A program made the translations under genes and the position numbers. The notes under the pieces were generated by a model. The model did no database searches, was not told the origin of the DNA, and saw only the letters and a program-made list of their open reading frames with translations. Below are positions 7,608 through 17,197 of a stretch of DNA of 64,000 nucleotides, piece by piece. Location: the NCBI RefSeq assembly GCF_022829405.1, contig NZ_JAKSXW010000149.1, forward strand, positions 575,468-639,467, read 5' to 3'. The DNA is from Methylobacterium sp. J-076. Lineage in GTDB: Bacteria; Pseudomonadota; Alphaproteobacteria; Rhizobiales; Beijerinckiaceae. Each line of letters opens with the position of its first letter. Positions within the stretch are counted from its first letter, which is position 1.

Positions 7608-8717
7608 TCAGTGGCCGAGGCGGGCGTTGAAGAAGCGCGTCATCTCGCCGAACACCTGTTTCGTCTCCGGCGAATCCGGGGCGGCGAGGTACTGGGCGTG
7701 GCTCATGCCCTCGAAGACGTGCAGGTCGGCGGGGATGCCGGCCTCCCGCAGCTTGCGGTGGGTGCGCACCGTATTGGACAGGAACAGGTCACGGGTGCCG
7801 GAGACGAGCAGAGCCGGGGGCAGCCCCCCGAAGTCCCCGTAGATCGGCGACAGCTGCGGGTCCTTCAAGTCGCGCCCGTTGGCGTAGAGCTTGGCGGCGG
7901 GCGTCAGGTAGCCGGAATAGCTGACGAGGACGTTGTCGAGCCATTCGTTCGTCCTGTAGCTGTCCCCGGTCTCGGTCATGTCGGACCAGGGCGTGCCGAG
8001 GCCCATCGCGGCCGGCAGGGGCAACCCCTCGGCCTTGGCCCTCAGCATCAGCGCCAGGGTCATGCCGCCGCCCGTCGAGGTGCCGAACACGGCCATGTTG
8101 CCGGGCTTCTGCATCCCGAGCATCGCCTTCCACACCGCGGTCGCATCGTCCATGGCGGCGGGGTAGGGGGCGTCCGGCGGCATCCGGTAATCGACCGAGA
8201 TCACCTTGTAGCCGCCGAGCCCGGCCATCAGCACCGCCTCCAGGGTCCCGGCCTCGCCCGGGTTGTAGACGTAGCCGCCCCCGTGGATGTGCAGGAGCAG
8301 GTGGTCCCGGTGGGCCTCCGGCATGGATTTCGGCTGCACGATGAAGACCTTCACCCCGCCGAGGATCGCGGTCTCGCTCGTCACGCCGAGCTTCTCCCGC
8401 AGGGCGGGGATCGGCGAGGCCGTGACCTTGGCGAGCCTGTCGACCAGTTCCTTCCAGGCGGCGGCGTCCTTCGGATCGGCGTTCCAGGCGGGGCTGCGGT
8501 AGGGCGCGGCCACCTGCGGACGGAAGGCATCGCTGACGGTGGCGGGGACGGGGATCTCCCGGCCCGGCACCGTGCGCGGGCCGGGCTTCGCATTGGCCTT
8601 GGCCATCTCCGGGCCGAGGGGAGCGGACTGCGCCTCCGCGGCGGCGGGCGCGGGCTGCGCCAGGGCGGGGGCGGTCGTCAGCGCCAGGACGGCGAGGGCG
8701 TGGATCGTGTGCTTCAC
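7608..8717 (-). CDS. secreted alpha/beta hydrolase, hormone-sensitive-lipase family
   Basis: The product has 369 residues. A signal peptide (about residues 1-20, cleavage after ALA) is followed by a Pro/Ala linker. The oxyanion motif HGGGY is at 145-149, the nucleophile elbow GTSTGGG has Ser214, and the Asp (GTRDLFLSN) and His (GMSHAQY) complete the triad. This is the hormone-sensitive-lipase (family IV) carboxylesterase layout, so it should hydrolyse short acyl esters in the periplasm or outside the cell; the substrate is unknown. The start is a GTG with GGAGAG just upstream. The hydrolase at 22123-23079 belongs to the same superfamily but is cytoplasmic. Confidence 0.8.
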   Translation of the reverse strand: MKHTIHALAVLALTTAPALAQPAPAAAEAQSAPLGPEMAKANAKPGPRTVPGREIPVPATVSDAFRPQVAAPYRSPAWNADPKDAAAWKELVDRLAKVTASPIPALREKLGVTSETAILGGVKVFIVQPKSMPEAHRDHLLLHIHGGGYVYNPGEAGTLEAVLMAGLGGYKVISVDYRMPPDAPYPAAMDDATAVWKAMLGMQKPGNMAVFGTSTGGGMTLALMLRAKAEGLPLPAAMGLGTPWSDMTETGDSYRTNEWLDNVLVSYSGYLTPAAKLYANGRDLKDPQLSPIYGDFGGLPPALLVSGTRDLFLSNTVRTHRKLREAGIPADLHVFEGMSHAQYLAAPDSPETKQVFGEMTRFFNARLGH

Positions 8718-8802
8718 GAAATCTCTCCGGGCGATCGATCGACCCGTTCGGGGGCGGATCGTGCGTGAGCGGAATGACGGCCGAGCCGGGGGATCGGTGC
8801 CG

Positions 8803-10092
8803 TCACACTCGCGTGAGCGGGGTGACGGCGGCCTCGTTTCGCGGCGTCACCACCACGGTCGCAGGCACGTCCCCGTCGTCGTCGAAGGCGGCGATCACGG
8901 CGGGGGTGAGCACCGCCCCGGGGGCGGCGCCGCCCTCGCCGGCCGGGGGCACGAGGTGGATCGTCTCGCGCCGCGGCGGGGGAGCGTCGCTGCCGGCATG
9001 CTCGTCGGCGACGACCGCCACCGTGTCCTGCCGGATCAGACCGAGCCCGGCGGCATGGCGGGCGATGGCGACGCTGTCCGCGGCGAGCACGAGGCTCGAC
9101 CCGGTCGCCGCCACCGCCCCCGCGAGGCGCACGACCTCCTCGGTGCGGGCGGCGGTCCGCGACACGTTGCGGATGTAGACCGCCTTCACCCGGCCGGGAT
9201 GGTCGGCCACGATCTGCGCGTAGACCTCCGGGTCGTGCTGCCCGCTGTCGCCGATCAGGACGAAGGGCAGGGTCCGGTAGAGGTCGAGCATGTGGCGGAT
9301 GAGCGCCTGCTTGTGGTCCTTGGCCTTGCGCGGGAGGGGATGGGTCCAGGACAAACCCCATTCCCGCAGGAACAGCACCGGGCCGGCGGGGATGCCGTGG
9401 CGCTGGAAGAACTCGGTGAGCATCTCGTAGAGGCCCCACGGCGCCCGCGAGACGTAGAGCATCGGGTTTCCGTCGCCGCCGCTCGCGCCGGCATGGAGCG
9501 CCCGGTAGAGCGAGGTGACGCCGGGGAAGGCGACCCGGCTCTCGGCGTCCTCCACGAACAGCCGCCACAGCATCGTGAGCTTGTTGGCGACGCCGGTCCG
9601 CATCACGGTGTCGTCGATGTCGCTGACGACGACGAAGCCGCAGCTGGCGGACGGGATGTAGACCGAGCCCCGCGCCGGGATCACCGGTTCGGCCTCCAGG
9701 AGGAGATCCACGTCGAACCACGGGCCGTCCCCTTCGGGCAAGGCCTGCGGGCGCAGGTGGACCCGGAAGTAGCCGTCCCGGTCGGTGACGACGCGGACCT
9801 CGGTGCCGCCGAACCGGGCGAGGACCGCGGCCCCGGCCACCTTGCGCCGGGCGATCCGGCGGCGGACATCCCGCCACTGGGCCCGCCACGATTCGGGGTC
9901 CTCGCCGGGGATGCCCGGCGATTGCCGGAAGACCCGGCCGATCAGGAACACCTCGTCGGCCGACCCGTAGCCACGATAGGGTTCCACCACGAGGCCGCCG
10001 GGCCCCCGTCCGCCCCGCCCCTGCGCGCGCCGGACGGGGCGGGTGATGACCCGCAGCGCCTTGCGCGCGGCATGGACGGCACGGATCGTCAT
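8803..10092 (-). CDS. App1-family phosphatidate phosphatase (DUF2183)
   Basis: This 429-residue protein carries the App1/DUF2183 HAD-like catalytic region: DIDDT (Asp158, Asp160, Asp161) as the nucleophile motif, the YVSRAPWGLYEML segment, and the GDSGQHDPEVY segment near the end of the domain. In yeast, App1 dephosphorylates phosphatidic acid. Bacterial members are presumed to act on similar lipid phosphates. The N-terminal 20 residues are basic without a clear signal peptide, and the last 60 residues are acidic and low in complexity. It starts 12 bases after the DUF3775 gene on the same strand, so the two are likely co-transcribed. Confidence 0.8.
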   Translation of the reverse strand: MTIRAVHAARKALRVITRPVRRAQGRGGRGPGGLVVEPYRGYGSADEVFLIGRVFRQSPGIPGEDPESWRAQWRDVRRRIARRKVAGAAVLARFGGTEVRVVTDRDGYFRVHLRPQALPEGDGPWFDVDLLLEAEPVIPARGSVYIPSASCGFVVVSDIDDTVMRTGVANKLTMLWRLFVEDAESRVAFPGVTSLYRALHAGASGGDGNPMLYVSRAPWGLYEMLTEFFQRHGIPAGPVLFLREWGLSWTHPLPRKAKDHKQALIRHMLDLYRTLPFVLIGDSGQHDPEVYAQIVADHPGRVKAVYIRNVSRTAARTEEVVRLAGAVAATGSSLVLAADSVAIARHAAGLGLIRQDTVAVVADEHAGSDAPPPRRETIHLVPPAGEGGAAPGAVLTPAVIAAFDDDGDVPATVVVTPRNEAAVTPLTRV

Positions 10093-10104
10093 CGGGCCGG
10101 GCCG

Positions 10105-10503
10105 TCAGGCTTGCGGCAGGTCCGGGGTGAGGCCCATCGCATCGAGCCCCTCTTCCAAAAGGTCGCCGGCATCGGGGGAGCCGAGCAGTTCCTTCATGGC
10201 TCCTTCGCCCACCGCCTCGCGTTCGCGGGCGAACTTCACCGCCGCGTCCCACTCCTCGGGCTCCATGTCGCCGCGCCCGACATAGAGGAGGGCCAGGAGC
10301 TCGGCACGGGAATCGTCGTCGAGGCCGGCGATCATGCTGCGCACCTCGGACTCCGTGGCATCGTCGGTGCCCGAGACGAGGACGTCCGTCGCCCCGTCAT
10401 CGATGGGGTTCGAGCCGGAATCGGGATCGGTCGCCCCTTCTTTCACCTCGATCGCGCGGAGCCGGATGACGATGTCGGCGACGGTGTCGGGGGCGATATC
10501 CAT
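10105..10503 (-). CDS. DUF3775 family protein
   Basis: This 132-residue acidic protein resembles the DUF3775 family of Rhizobiales, with segments such as SRAELLALLYVGRGD, EPEEWDAAVKFARER and a conserved AMKELLGSPDAGDLLEEG. The function of the family is unknown. AGAGGAA upstream of the ATG supports the start. It is the first gene of a probable two-gene operon with the App1-like phosphatase. No membrane segment or signal peptide is present. Confidence 0.65.
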   Translation of the reverse strand: MDIAPDTVADIVIRLRAIEVKEGATDPDSGSNPIDDGATDVLVSGTDDATESEVRSMIAGLDDDSRAELLALLYVGRGDMEPEEWDAAVKFAREREAVGEGAMKELLGSPDAGDLLEEGLDAMGLTPDLPQA

Positions 10504-10679
10504 ACTCGGTTCCTCTTGGACGCATGACGGCCGGCCCGCGCCGACCCCTCAAGCCGCGACAACGGCCGAGGCGCCGCGGGGTTCGCTGCGCCGGCTCGAC
10601 AAAGCGGCCGGGCGTCAGACTGCGTGGTCGCCAACCTTGGGCGGAACGAAGCGCCGCCTCGCGGGCTTGCAGATCGCCC

Positions 10680-12224
10680 ATGACGACCTTCGCCTCCGCC
10701 CCGCCCGCGAGCCGCATCGCCCACCCCTCCGCGCAGGCGGCGCGAAGGGCCTTGAGGCTCGGTGCCGCACCGCTCGCCCTCACGGCCCTGTGGCTCCTCG
10801 GGGCGCCGGCGCAGGCGCGCCCCAGCTACGACGGCAGCGCACCGACCTGTTTCCTCACGGCCGGGGGCACCCTGGAGATCTGCCGGGACGGGAGCGAAGC
10901 CGAGGGCGTGCTCGCGGCTCCGTCCCCCTGCACCTTCGTCCGCGGCGTCCAGCTGCGCCGTCCACGGACGGGCGCGACCGGCCCGATCGAGGCGGTGTTC
11001 CAGGGGGAAAGCCCGCTCGCCAAGACGCGCCGGGGTGAGGATTGCCCGGAACGCCGGGCGACGGACATGCGCGACGGCGGCGCCCTGCATACGGGCCGCA
11101 GCCCCGAGCAGCTGGCCACGATCCTGCCCCCCTCCGAGATCCGCTTCGGCGGCGCCCTCCCGGAGCGGCGGGAGCCGAAACGCCGGCGCGGCGAGGCGCC
11201 GGCCGAACCCACCGTGGAGGGCATCGGCCCGCGCGATCCCATCGCGGTCTCGGGCCGGGATTGGGCAGGCGAGGAGTATTCGTACGTCTTCCTCCTCGGC
11301 CAGGAGGTGGTGGGCGCAGATGTCGAGACGGCCGACGAGACGCCCCGGCGTCGGCGGGGCCGCGGTCGGCGCGAGGCGGACGCCCCCCCGGCCGACATGT
11401 CCCTGCGCCGGGTCCAGATCGAGGCCCGCACCCTCGACTTCGCCCATTTCGAGATCCGCACCCGCGCCGAGAACGGCTACGGCCTCGCCTGGGTCCCGGT
11501 CTCCGGGGAGGGGCGGCGGCGCACCGCCCCCGTGCCCGCGGCGGTGCTCGACGAGACCGGCAGGCCCGTCGCCTCGGCCTGCCCCGCCCCGCCCTCCAAG
11601 ACGCGGGGCCTCGCCGGCTCGATCAGCATCGTCGATCACACCTACCACTACTTCTACACCGACGTGCTGCCGGAGGATTGTGCCCTGCCGCCCGAGAAGC
11701 GGCGCACCGGCCTGTTCCTGCGCACGGCCACGGACCTCGCCGCGGAGAAGGTCTGGTCGAGCCCGCGCCGCCTCGGCCCAGCGCTGCCGCCCGACAGCCT
11801 CGTGCGCGTCGCCCGCGCCAAGGGCACGAAAGGCTGGGCGGTATCCTACACCTGCTACCGGCCCGCGAACGCCCCCGGCGGCCCCGTCGCCGACATCTGC
11901 CTGCAATACACCGCCGACCTCGACCCCGCCGCCATCGGCGCCCTGACGCTCTATGCCGACCCGGTGGAAGCCGGCCGCTCGACGGCCTATCTCGGCCTGC
12001 GCTCGGGCGGCAACGGCGCCGGCCGGTTCGACCGCAGCGCGCATTTCTGGATGACGGACGCCTACGGCAACCTCGACGTGCCCGCGACCTATGCCGGCAA
12101 GTCCGGCCTGCTGACCTGGGTCGATCGCCTCGCCCCGGGGGCCGGAGGCTACGAGGGCTCCCAGGTCTACGGTCGCCCGGTCTACTGGTCGACCTGGACG
12201 GCGCGGCGGACGACGCCGCCCTAA
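10680..12224 (+). CDS. large secreted protein of unknown function
   Basis: The product has 514 residues. I chose the ATG giving MTTFASAPP because a typical signal peptide follows (hydrophobic LALTALWLLG, cleavage near AQA-R). The mature part has several cysteines and a basic low-complexity stretch (TPRRRRGRGRREADAPPAD) around residue 220. Segments such as SISIVDHTYHYFYTDVLPEDC and GPALPPDSLVRVARAKGTKGW recall five-bladed propeller glycoside-hydrolase-like folds, but the similarity is too weak to assign. Frame and codon use match the neighbours. It stands alone, 113 bases before the CNNM/CorC gene. Confidence 0.55.
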   Translation: MTTFASAPPASRIAHPSAQAARRALRLGAAPLALTALWLLGAPAQARPSYDGSAPTCFLTAGGTLEICRDGSEAEGVLAAPSPCTFVRGVQLRRPRTGATGPIEAVFQGESPLAKTRRGEDCPERRATDMRDGGALHTGRSPEQLATILPPSEIRFGGALPERREPKRRRGEAPAEPTVEGIGPRDPIAVSGRDWAGEEYSYVFLLGQEVVGADVETADETPRRRRGRGRREADAPPADMSLRRVQIEARTLDFAHFEIRTRAENGYGLAWVPVSGEGRRRTAPVPAAVLDETGRPVASACPAPPSKTRGLAGSISIVDHTYHYFYTDVLPEDCALPPEKRRTGLFLRTATDLAAEKVWSSPRRLGPALPPDSLVRVARAKGTKGWAVSYTCYRPANAPGGPVADICLQYTADLDPAAIGALTLYADPVEAGRSTAYLGLRSGGNGAGRFDRSAHFWMTDAYGNLDVPATYAGKSGLLTWVDRLAPGAGGYEGSQVYGRPVYWSTWTARRTTPP

Positions 12225-12337
12225 GCCCGTCCTGTCCCGAGGAAATCGCGCGATCCGCCCTCCGCGCCATGCGCCGACGGCGCGGGGGCGTTATATGGCT
12301 GACGCAGCGCCCCGCCGCGGCGCGTCAGACCGGCCCG

Positions 12338-13657
12338 ATGGACACCCAATCCGACCTCCTGTTCGCCGCGAGCATCGTGCTGATCTCGCTCATCCTCTCC
12401 GCCTTCTTCGCGGGGGCGGAGACCGCCTTCACCGCCGCCTCCCGGGCGCGGATGCACGCCCTTGAGCAGGGCGGCGACCCCCGCGCCATGATCGTCAACC
12501 GCATCCTGGCGATCCGCGAGCGGTTCATCGGCGCGATGCTGATCGGCTACAACATCGTCGCCATCGGCGCCTCGGCCTTTACGACGAGCGTGCTCACCGC
12601 CCTGTTCGGCAAGAGCGGCGTCATCTACGCCACGGTGGGCATGTCGGTGCTGGTGATCGTCTTCGCGGAGGTGCTGCCGAAGACCCTCGCCATCTCCAAC
12701 CCCGACAAGATGGCCCTGCTGATCGCCCGGCCGGTGGCCTTCGCCGTGGCGCTGATGGGTCCGCCGGCCCTGGCCATCGAGCACCTCGTGCGCCTGATGC
12801 TGAAACCCTTCGGCATCACCATCGGCGAGCACCAGTCGATCCTTACCGCCGCCGAGGAGATCCGCGGGCAAGTGGCCCTGCTCCATCGGGAGGGCGGCGT
12901 GGAGCGGGCCGAGCGCGACATGCTCGGCGGCCTGCTCGACCTGTCGGACCTCACCGTCTCGGACGTGATGGTCCACCGGACCAAGATGCGGACCATCGAC
13001 GCCGACATGTCCTCGCAGGAGATCGTCCGGGCCGTCCTGGCCTCGCCCTACACGCGGATGCCCCTGTGGCGGGGCACGCCGGAGAACATCGTCGGCGTGC
13101 TGCACGCCAAGGACCTGCTCCGCGCCCTCGACGCGGCGGGCGGCGACGCCTCGGGCCTGAAGGTGGAGGAGCTGGCGCTGGAGACGTGGTTCGTGCCGGG
13201 CACGACGAGCCTGCGGGCCCAGCTCAAGGCGTTCCTGGGCAAGAAGACCCACTTCGCGCTGGTGGTGGACGAGTACGGCGAGGTGATGGGCCTCGTGACC
13301 CTGGAGGACATCCTGGAGGAGATCGTCGGCGACATCGCCGACGAGCACGACGTGACCGTCTCTGGCGTGCGCCTCCAGGTGGACGGCTCGGTGAACGTCG
13401 ATGGCGGCGTGCCGATCCGCGACCTCAACCGCGCGATGGACTGGCACCTGCCGGACGACGAAGCCACCACCATCGCCGGCCTCGTGATCCACGAGGCGCG
13501 GACGATCCCCGACCAGGGCACCGCGTTCAACTTCCACGGCTTCCGCTTCCAGGTGCTGCGGAAGGCGAAGAACCGGATCACGACCTTGAAGATCACCCCG
13601 CTGTCAGCGGTGGTCCAGCCGCCGACGCTGGCCTTGGAGCATCGCGACACGGCGTGA
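12338..13657 (+). CDS. CNNM/CBS/CorC-domain membrane protein (HlyC/CorC family)
   Basis: The product has 439 residues. The N-terminal 190 residues are a CNNM domain with about four membrane helices and the signature SAFFAGAETAFTAASRARM. Two CBS domains follow (around residues 210-330, with TKMRTIDADM and the DEYGEVMGLVTLEDILEEIVGD segment), then a CorC/HlyC C-terminal domain from about 350. Members are linked to magnesium or cobalt efflux and to magnesium homeostasis, and some act as transporters themselves. The gene is followed by a palindromic repeat and converges with groEL. corA lies 2.5 kb away but is not co-transcribed. Confidence 0.85.
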   Translation: MDTQSDLLFAASIVLISLILSAFFAGAETAFTAASRARMHALEQGGDPRAMIVNRILAIRERFIGAMLIGYNIVAIGASAFTTSVLTALFGKSGVIYATVGMSVLVIVFAEVLPKTLAISNPDKMALLIARPVAFAVALMGPPALAIEHLVRLMLKPFGITIGEHQSILTAAEEIRGQVALLHREGGVERAERDMLGGLLDLSDLTVSDVMVHRTKMRTIDADMSSQEIVRAVLASPYTRMPLWRGTPENIVGVLHAKDLLRALDAAGGDASGLKVEELALETWFVPGTTSLRAQLKAFLGKKTHFALVVDEYGEVMGLVTLEDILEEIVGDIADEHDVTVSGVRLQVDGSVNVDGGVPIRDLNRAMDWHLPDDEATTIAGLVIHEARTIPDQGTAFNFHGFRFQVLRKAKNRITTLKITPLSAVVQPPTLALEHRDTA

Positions 13658-13683
13658 ACGCCGACCGCCGTTCTGCCCCTCTG

Positions 13684-13773
13684 TCATTGCGAGCGAAGCG
13701 AAGCAATCTAGGACAGCGGGACATCTCAGAACGTGGCGCGTCCCTGGATTGCTCAGCTTCGCTCGCAATGACG
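13684..13773. repeat. solo palindromic repeat (GCGAGCGAAGC type)
   Basis: This is an imperfect inverted repeat of about 90 bases. The left arm starts CATTGCGAGCGAAGCG and the right arm reads GCTTCGCTCGCAATGACG, around a loop of about 35 bases. The arms are closely related to those of the solo copy at 60283-60375 and the array at 63535-64000. It sits between the convergent CNNM/CorC and groEL genes, a usual location for REP-like elements, and could fold into a long hairpin in RNA. Confidence 0.8.
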
Positions 13774-13801
13774 GGTGCGCGATCGGTCTGAAGCGTCGCC
13801 C

Positions 13802-13832
13802 AAAAGAAAAGGGGCCGCCTCGCGGCGACCCC
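13802..13832 (-). terminator. rho-independent terminator of groESL
   Basis: On the minus strand, 29 bases after the groEL stop, GGGTCGCC and GGCGGCCC pair (one T-G wobble) around a GCGA loop and are followed by TTTTCTTTT. This is a strong intrinsic terminator for the groES-groEL message. Confidence 0.85.
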
Positions 13833-13860
13833 CTTCCCGTTCCGACAGGTGGCGTTGGAC

Positions 13861-15504
<1,644 letters not shown>

Positions 15505-15588
15505 GTGTCAGTGTCTTTCGGTTCGAGGATGCCCCGAGGCCGGGTTCGGCCTCACAGGGGCTTCAAGCCTGTGTGTGTCGGATGGGGG

Positions 15589-15879
15589 TCAGATGTTGAC
15601 CACGCCCATGATGTCCGACTCCTTCATGATCAGGAGGTCTTCGCCGTCGATCTTGACCTCGGTGCCGGACCACTTGCCGAACAGCACGCGGTCGCCGGCC
15701 TTGACGTCGAGGGGGTTCACCCGGCCGTTCTCGTCGCGGGCACCCGGCCCGGCGGCGATGATCTCGCCCTCTTGCGGCTTCTCCTTGGCGGAATCCGGGA
15801 TGATGATCCCGCCCTTCGTCCTCTCTTCGCTCTCGATACGGCGGACGACCACTCGGTCGTGCAGCGGACGGAACTTCAT
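15589..15879 (-). CDS. groES: co-chaperonin GroES (Hsp10)
   Basis: This 96-residue protein begins MKFRPLHDRVVVRR and contains the mobile-loop region (ERTKGGIIIPDSAKEKPQ, about residues 19-36) that caps the GroEL ring. The length is standard. It is the first gene of the groESL operon. An 81-base leader separates its ATG from the CIRCE operator, and a sigma-70-like promoter lies just upstream of the operator. Confidence 0.98.
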   Translation of the reverse strand: MKFRPLHDRVVVRRIESEERTKGGIIIPDSAKEKPQEGEIIAAGPGARDENGRVNPLDVKAGDRVLFGKWSGTEVKIDGEDLLIMKESDIMGVVNI

Positions 15880-15960
15880 GAGCTGCCCTCTTGCTTCAGG
15901 TCTGGAGATGGCGTTGATGCGGCCCGGCGGGTCGCCTCGACCCCATGGTAAGCACCTTCG

Positions 15961-15987
15961 TTAGCACTCTCTTGAGACGAGTGCTAA
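15961..15987. promoter_or_regulatory. CIRCE operator (HrcA binding site)
   Basis: TTAGCACTC, nine bases, then GAGTGCTAA is a perfect match to the CIRCE consensus. HrcA bound here represses groESL under non-stress conditions. It lies immediately downstream of the predicted -10 box, over the expected transcription start, so repression would block initiation. Confidence 0.97.
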
Positions 15988-15997
15988 CGCGATTGCG

Positions 15998-16025
15998 AGA
16001 TAGCCATCGCGGGGTTCCGAGTCAA
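15998..16025 (-). promoter_or_regulatory. groESL promoter (-35 TTGACT, -10 CTATCT)
   Basis: On the minus strand TTGACT (16020-16025) and CTATCT (15998-16003) are separated by 16 bases, and the CIRCE operator begins 10 bases further on. The arrangement fits a housekeeping sigma promoter of groESL under HrcA control. Confidence 0.75.
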
Positions 16026-16179
16026 GATAGTCGCACCCGGTGGGCGCGGCCCGCACCCGTGCGCCGGCGGGCGACGGGTGTCGGAAACGGCCGCATCCGC
16101 CTCCGCCCGATGTTGCAATCCGCCCGGATTCGGCCTTAGGCCGCTCGGTGTTCGTCGCCCTTCAGGATCGCAGCGAGAC

Positions 16180-17139
16180 ATGCTGAACTTTCACGGGGCG
16201 GGCTCGGCGGTGGGTTCCGGGCCGGTCTGGATCGACCTGTACGATCCGTCGGCCGAGGAGGTGGCGCAGGTCGAGGCGACCACGGGACTGCGCATCCCGA
16301 CGCGGCAGGCGCTTTCGGAGGTCGAGACATCGAGCCGCCTGCGCCGGCTGAAGGGCGGCCTGTCGCTCTCGACGCCGATGATCACCTTCGAGCAGGCGGA
16401 TTCCCAGCTGAAGCCCCTCGGCTTCCTGCTGACGAAGGATCACCTCGTCACCATCCGCTTCCACGACCTGCGCGCCTTCACCTCGGCGGCGCAGCGGATC
16501 TCGGAGGAGGGGGGTGGGGACCCCGCCGAGACCTTCATCGTCCTGCTGGAAGAGCTGGTGGACAGCCTCGCGGACGCCCTGGAGGAGATGGCCGCCGACC
16601 TCGACTCCGTCTCCAGCCGCATCTTCGACTTCGATGTGCGCGGCCCCTCGGCGAAGCGGATGGAGCAGCCGCCGCCCCGCCGCCGGGACCTCGCCCTGCG
16701 CCGGATCCTGCGGGCGATCAGCCGCCGGGGGAAGGTTCTGGGGAAGGTCCGCGCCAGTCTCCTCGGCCTGGAGCGCATCGTCCCCTTCGTCGCGAGCGCC
16801 TGCGACGGGCTGCAACTCACCGATGACGGGCGCTTCGAGACGATCCGCCGGGACATCGAGTCCCTCGACGAGTTCGAGACGCGTCTTGCGGAGAACGTTC
16901 AGTTCCTGCTCGATGCGGCGCTCGGCCTCATCAACATCGAACAGAACAACGTCTTCCGGGTCCTCACCGTCGTCTCGGTGGTGGGCGTGCCCCCAACGCT
17001 GATCGCGTCGATGTACGGCATGAACTTCAAGCACATGCCGGAACTCGAATGGACCTACGGCTACCCCTACGCCCTCGGGCTGATCGTCCTCAGCGCCCTG
17101 ATGCCGATCGTGTATTTCAGGATCAAGGGCTGGTTCTGA
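16180..17139 (+). CDS. corA: CorA-family divalent cation transporter
   Basis: The product has 319 residues. A cytoplasmic N-terminal domain (WIDLYDPSAEE and so on) is followed by a long helical region and two C-terminal membrane helices. The first ends in the pore signature YGMN, the selectivity motif of CorA channels for magnesium, cobalt or nickel. The last helix is followed by a short basic tail. I chose the ATG at 16180, which gives MLNFHGAG; a GTG 102 bases upstream would add a segment without family similarity. It is divergent from groES, and its upstream region contains CGGCC-TTA-GGCCG at 16131-16143. Confidence 0.88.
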   Translation: MLNFHGAGSAVGSGPVWIDLYDPSAEEVAQVEATTGLRIPTRQALSEVETSSRLRRLKGGLSLSTPMITFEQADSQLKPLGFLLTKDHLVTIRFHDLRAFTSAAQRISEEGGGDPAETFIVLLEELVDSLADALEEMAADLDSVSSRIFDFDVRGPSAKRMEQPPPRRRDLALRRILRAISRRGKVLGKVRASLLGLERIVPFVASACDGLQLTDDGRFETIRRDIESLDEFETRLAENVQFLLDAALGLINIEQNNVFRVLTVVSVVGVPPTLIASMYGMNFKHMPELEWTYGYPYALGLIVLSALMPIVYFRIKGWF

Positions 17140-17197
17140 ACCGCGCCCCGGCCGCAGCCGCCCGTCCCCGCGGGCGCGGCGGCGCGTTTCCCGCGGC

